Assembly (NCBI GenBank): GCA_003144015.1
Contig: QFWS01000003.1
Location: 310,001-374,000 of the forward strand
Reading direction: 5' to 3'
DNA from: Flavobacteriaceae bacterium LYZ1037
Lineage (GTDB): Bacteria; Bacteroidota; Bacteroidia; Flavobacteriales; Flavobacteriaceae
DNA length: 64,000 nt
The position numbers and the translations under genes are program-made. How positions within the stretch are numbered: the first letter of the stretch is position 1; every line of letters begins with the position of its first letter. Below, piece by piece: positions 61,701-64,000 of the stretch. The notes beneath the pieces are model-generated. The model did no database searches. It was not told the origin of the DNA and saw only the letters and a list, made by a program, of their open reading frames with translations.

Positions 61701-64000
61701 TACAAGAATAAAGCAGTTACGTTTCCTTTAGATAAAAGTGAACCCTCTATTGAAGCTTGTTATGTTGCGTGGGAAAGTGGAGAAACTGTTCATGTCAACC
61801 CTGTACATCCAGATCAAGTGGAAGACTATTTTAACACATGGTCCGAATTGCTTAATGACGTTGAAAAATTTAAACCAGAATTATTTCCAGAGGGATTGTA
61901 CTATATAGATGCCTATATGGACTATGGTTGCTTTGGTATTATGATAAAACGTCAACTTAATAACGATGAAAAAAATATACTAAGTCGTTTTTCTAAAGAA
62001 TTTCAACGGACTTACACACGTTTTCTAGACCTTCAAAAAGCAGAAGCCCAAACCAGAACAGCTCAAATAAACTTAGCAGTAGAACGCGTAAGAGCCAAAG
62101 CTTTGGCCATGCACAAATCTGAAGAGATTATGCAAGTAGTAGCAAAGCTAAAAGACGAAGTCATGTCTCTAGATATTCCTAATGTGATTGCCGCAACTAT
62201 TTTCTTAAATGAAGGCGAGGATAAAGTAAGAATGTGGGATTTGTCATCCTTAGAAAAAGATGATGCTGGTTATGAGATCCCTTTTGACATCACTTTTAAA
62301 TTAAAAAAATCGGATCCTCATTTATATGTAAAACGTGTTTGGGAAAATCCAAATGACTACTTTTTAGAATTACAAGAAGCAAAAGACTTTAAAAGAATTA
62401 TTGCATGGCTTCGAGAAAATAATAAAAATGACATTGCCGATGAAGTTGAAGAATATACTGAATCCACAAAATTAGAACGTTTGCATCATGCCGTAAAAAA
62501 ATTAAATAATGGCAAGTTGGTTATCGATTTATTGAATCCACCTTCCAATGAAATGGAAACCATTTTAACTAAAATGGGAGCAGCATTCGATTTAGCCTAC
62601 AAACGTTTTGAAGATTTACAAAAAGCAGAAGCACAAGCTAGAGAAGCACAGATTGAAGCGGCATTAGAAAGAGTACGTTCACGTTCTTTAGCTATGCACC
62701 AAAGCCATGAAATGAATGCTGTGATGGAAGAGTTTTTAGTAAGAATACGGAGTCTGGATATTGATTTTGACGCAGCAGCTATTATCGAATTTAAAGACAA
62801 ACACTTTGACGTGTGGTCAGGGTATGAGTCGGGTACCGTTAGTATGGTCAGGTTTCTTTTTGCTGAAATGGAAATTAAAGTGTTAAAAGATTTACTAACG
62901 GCAAGGCAAAATGGACTGGAGTTGCTCTCACACCAATATTCATTTGAACAAAAGAATGAATTCTTTAACGACTTAATCGAAAAAACGAGTTTTGGTGAGA
63001 CTATAGGGGAAAGAAAAAAATTCCTCATGGAAACGGAATGTTATACCGTTTCAGTTGGTTTTGCAAAACACATTGCCATACAATTAATGAGTTATTCTAG
63101 ACCGTCATTTTCAGAATCTGATAATAACGTATTAATGCGATTTGTAAAAGTTTTTGAGCAGGCCTATGTTCGATTTCTCGATTTACAAAAAGCTGAGGCA
63201 CAAACTCGTGAAGCACAAATTGAAGCCGCTTTAGAGCGTGTACGTTCAAGAAGTATGGCCATGCATAAAAGTGTAGAAATGTTAGAGATTATAGAAGTTA
63301 TCGCTAAACAATTATTGCAATTAAATTTGAAATTTGATACTGTAAGTTTTGGAAAGAATAATCAAGAAGGAGATTTTAAATTCTGGATTGCATCTAAAGG
63401 ACAACCCAAACCCATGTTAATTCAGGTTCCATTTTTTAACTGTAGAATGCTAAATACTGTTCAAGAGGCGCAAAAAGAAGGGATCAGCTTTTTGCAAAAT
63501 GTTTTTAATGCAAAAGAAACCAAGGAATGGAGTCAACATTTAATCAAATTCTCAGATTTAAAATATTTACCTCAAGAAGTAAAAGATTTTATATTAAATG
63601 CACCAGGTTTTGCGCGATCTAGCTTCTTACTTAAGAGTATCAATTTATATGTTGGTAATTATAGAGCCATTCTTTTCACAAAAGAAGAAAATGAAATTTT
63701 TAATCGCTTTGCAAAAGTATTCGAGCAGTCCTACATACGTTTCCTCGATTTACAAAAAGCAGAAGCACAGTCAAGAGAATCTCAAATTGAAGCCGCTTTA
63801 GAAAAAGTACGTTCGCGTTCCTTGGCCATGCATAAACCTGATGAACTTCAAGAAGTGGTTGCTGTGGTTGCTGAAAAACTTCAGGAATTAGGAGTGATAT
63901 ACGATGCTGGTGGTGTCATTCTCTGTACTTACTTCCCAGACAACAAAGATGTTGTGCATTGGATTGCTGTTGATGACTTTTCAACTTCGGGAAGATATTT
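58740..64000 (+). CDS. Giant multi-sensor protein with NTF2-like head and eight or more GAF-like repeats, 3' end outside the window
   Basis: The frame is open from ATG 58740 (ATGA overlap with the kinase) to the window end, 1,753 codons with no stop. Residues 1-130 resemble a SnoaL/NTF2 domain (IYDTWMQGYLNADVETYNYYFDEDYHFIG). A coiled coil with RRTTELEQKNRELEVETALERIR follows. From about 195 to the end come eight complete modules and the start of a ninth, each about 140-150 residues of GAF-like alpha/beta sequence. They are joined by a linker of about 40 residues of the form R-F-L-D-L-Q-K-A-E-A-Q-A-R-E-A-Q-I-E-A-A-L-E-R-V-R-S-R-S-M-A-M-H-K-S near 349, 532, 718, 903, 1093, 1289, 1478 and 1667. 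No membrane segment was seen. A kinase or other output domain may lie beyond the window. Confidence 0.93.
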   Translation, partial: MKLTKKIETEIWKIYDTWMQGYLNADVETYNYYFDEDYHFIGSTNNEEFLNKKDTTDFFKATGDQFAGLTDLRKETKTIEVFGEHVFITHFFDAWFKNEKDWSYYGRFRFSSVMHKTKEGWRFIYQHFSMPDSKSEEGQTIGFDKVHLENQELREAIQRRTTELEQKNRELEVETALERIRAQAVAMKESTDLLDIVVTMRNEFIKLGHEAHYFWHMMWLPKTYEKAMTSGDGSKIGFVMELPRHIHGDIPQLAKWEKSKKPTVVYVMNVDEAIEYVDKMINLGDFKNIDPQAPTHDDIRHIGGLTFIMARTTHGEIGYSLPGIVKNPPKEDIDILVKFAGAFDLAHQRFLDLQKAEKQAREVQIELALEKVRSRTMAMQRSEELQEASFLLDQQIRALGIKTWGCAFNIYGENESTEWFGNEAGILHTYTVPREGIFKDYYNKGQKGESLVIKEFSGDDCVAHYEYMSSLPVIGDVLKTLKKTNNGFPTYQIDHVVYFRYGYLLFITREHVPDSHDIFKRFAKVFEQTYTRFLDLQKAEAQAREAQIETALERVRSSAMAMHKSDDLTKAVDIVFSELKQLEFNTVRCGIGIFNDQSNNVNVWTTSSNNKKETSHLSGDEKLEGHPLLDGIYNAWKKQVDFSYTLKNKDLENYYQIVSNSNLPVTATIDDDKLTTQYYHVVVFPAGGLFAFSDTEFTQDKKLLMKRFGEVFHLSFTRHLDLKQAEAQAREARIEMALEKVRSRTMAMQNSSELPEAANNLFLQVQELGIPAWSAGYCIWEDNQKSAWCNMSSEGEIQKGFSLPTIGEGYNFEKPLKNNEPFHVAELGGKKLVKHYDFMKTLPIVGEVLENFEKLGIALPTFQIFHIVFFTHGYLMFITYEAVPNDWEVFKRFGKVFEQTYTRFLDLQKAEAQTREAQIEAALERTRTQSMLMQHSNELNTTAQVFHEQLQLLGIDSEFSYLWLPDETEKNHQFWATWSERKKRKTIYKNKAVTFPLDKSEPSIEACYVAWESGETVHVNPVHPDQVEDYFNTWSELLNDVEKFKPELFPEGLYYIDAYMDYGCFGIMIKRQLNNDEKNILSRFSKEFQRTYTRFLDLQKAEAQTRTAQINLAVERVRAKALAMHKSEEIMQVVAKLKDEVMSLDIPNVIAATIFLNEGEDKVRMWDLSSLEKDDAGYEIPFDITFKLKKSDPHLYVKRVWENPNDYFLELQEAKDFKRIIAWLRENNKNDIADEVEEYTESTKLERLHHAVKKLNNGKLVIDLLNPPSNEMETILTKMGAAFDLAYKRFEDLQKAEAQAREAQIEAALERVRSRSLAMHQSHEMNAVMEEFLVRIRSLDIDFDAAAIIEFKDKHFDVWSGYESGTVSMVRFLFAEMEIKVLKDLLTARQNGLELLSHQYSFEQKNEFFNDLIEKTSFGETIGERKKFLMETECYTVSVGFAKHIAIQLMSYSRPSFSESDNNVLMRFVKVFEQAYVRFLDLQKAEAQTREAQIEAALERVRSRSMAMHKSVEMLEIIEVIAKQLLQLNLKFDTVSFGKNNQEGDFKFWIASKGQPKPMLIQVPFFNCRMLNTVQEAQKEGISFLQNVFNAKETKEWSQHLIKFSDLKYLPQEVKDFILNAPGFARSSFLLKSINLYVGNYRAILFTKEENEIFNRFAKVFEQSYIRFLDLQKAEAQSRESQIEAALEKVRSRSLAMHKPDELQEVVAVVAEKLQELGVIYDAGGVILCTYFPDNKDVVHWIAVDDFSTSGRY
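59190..63850 (+). repeat. Repeated ~560-nt modules with conserved linker inside the giant sensor gene
   Basis: Linker copies begin at about 59787, 60336, 60894, 61449, 62020, 62606, 63173 and 63740, spaced 549-586 nt apart. The linker is highly conserved in protein and partly in DNA, while the sensory parts between copies have diverged much further. A variant first linker lies at 59190-59330. Confidence 0.9.

Noticed and set aside
62597-63028. Reverse-strand ORF of 143 codons in the giant sensor gene
   Set aside because: The forward frame is open through the whole region with conserved linkers. Several similar Ser/Cys-rich reverse readings appear opposite other linkers.
63598-63801. Forward ORF of 67 codons in another frame
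   Set aside because: It overlaps the continuous frame of the giant protein and reads across a linker; no independent support.
59190-63850. Regularly spaced linkers as a CRISPR-like array
   Set aside because: Spacing is about 560 nt, repeats are protein-coding and in frame, and sequence identity is at protein level.

Overview
The window is AT-rich, gene-dense DNA from a member of the Bacteroidota, almost certainly a marine-type Flavobacteriaceae. The evidence is a run of type IX secretion system (T9SS) cargo proteins with type B sorting domains, DUF6090 and FIST family genes, LytTR signalling, near absence of Shine-Dalgarno sequences, and several promoters of the Bacteroidota form TTG-N19-TAnnTTTG. 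No tRNA, rRNA, CRISPR array, transposase, integrase or replication origin was seen.

Layout. 1-6607 is housekeeping: the tail of a probable Sua5/YrdC gene, a CCA-adding enzyme, a GNAT acetyltransferase, heme A synthase, a pRiA4b ORF-3-like protein, an unknown reverse-strand gene and a two-gene ABC exporter. 6634-25028 holds six consecutive large secreted T9SS type B proteins built from repeated modules. Two of them share a 1.5 kb duplication with a 1,064-bp core identical at every base, and one carries five 74-residue tandem repeats. 25073-31495 is core metabolism: uvrB, a TerB-like protein, a DUF1456 protein, a CysH-type sulfur reductase, sucC and lysA, with clear terminators. 31564-35647 has a T9SS type A protein, a TPR histidine kinase and its LytTR response regulator.

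35830-49358 is an accessory metabolic and peptidase region: two SDR enzymes, an O-methyltransferase, a RidA-like lipoprotein, an M28 peptidase, an esterase, a thioesterase, an S33-type peptidase and an amidohydrolase. It contains two wrecks. One is a cupin gene fused to the frameshifted C-terminal remnant of a prolyl oligopeptidase. The other is an M1 aminopeptidase with a TAA codon exactly where the catalytic motif HExxHE needs its last glutamate. A dyad (cggaca-N15-cgtcctaa) lies upstream of the genes at 35830 and 46553 and may be a target of the LytTR regulator.

49402-64000 runs from a DUF418 membrane protein through a small unknown gene and three DUF6090 genes (the third cut to 55 codons) into the most interesting locus. 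This is four tandem FIST sensor genes with an EthD-like gene, then a soluble histidine kinase, then an unclosed ORF of more than 1,753 codons. That ORF has an NTF2-like head and at least eight repeated GAF-like modules joined by a conserved coiled-coil linker. The genes are 3-16 nt apart or overlap by ATGA, so they are probably one operon and one signalling system. It is my candidate for an undescribed system.
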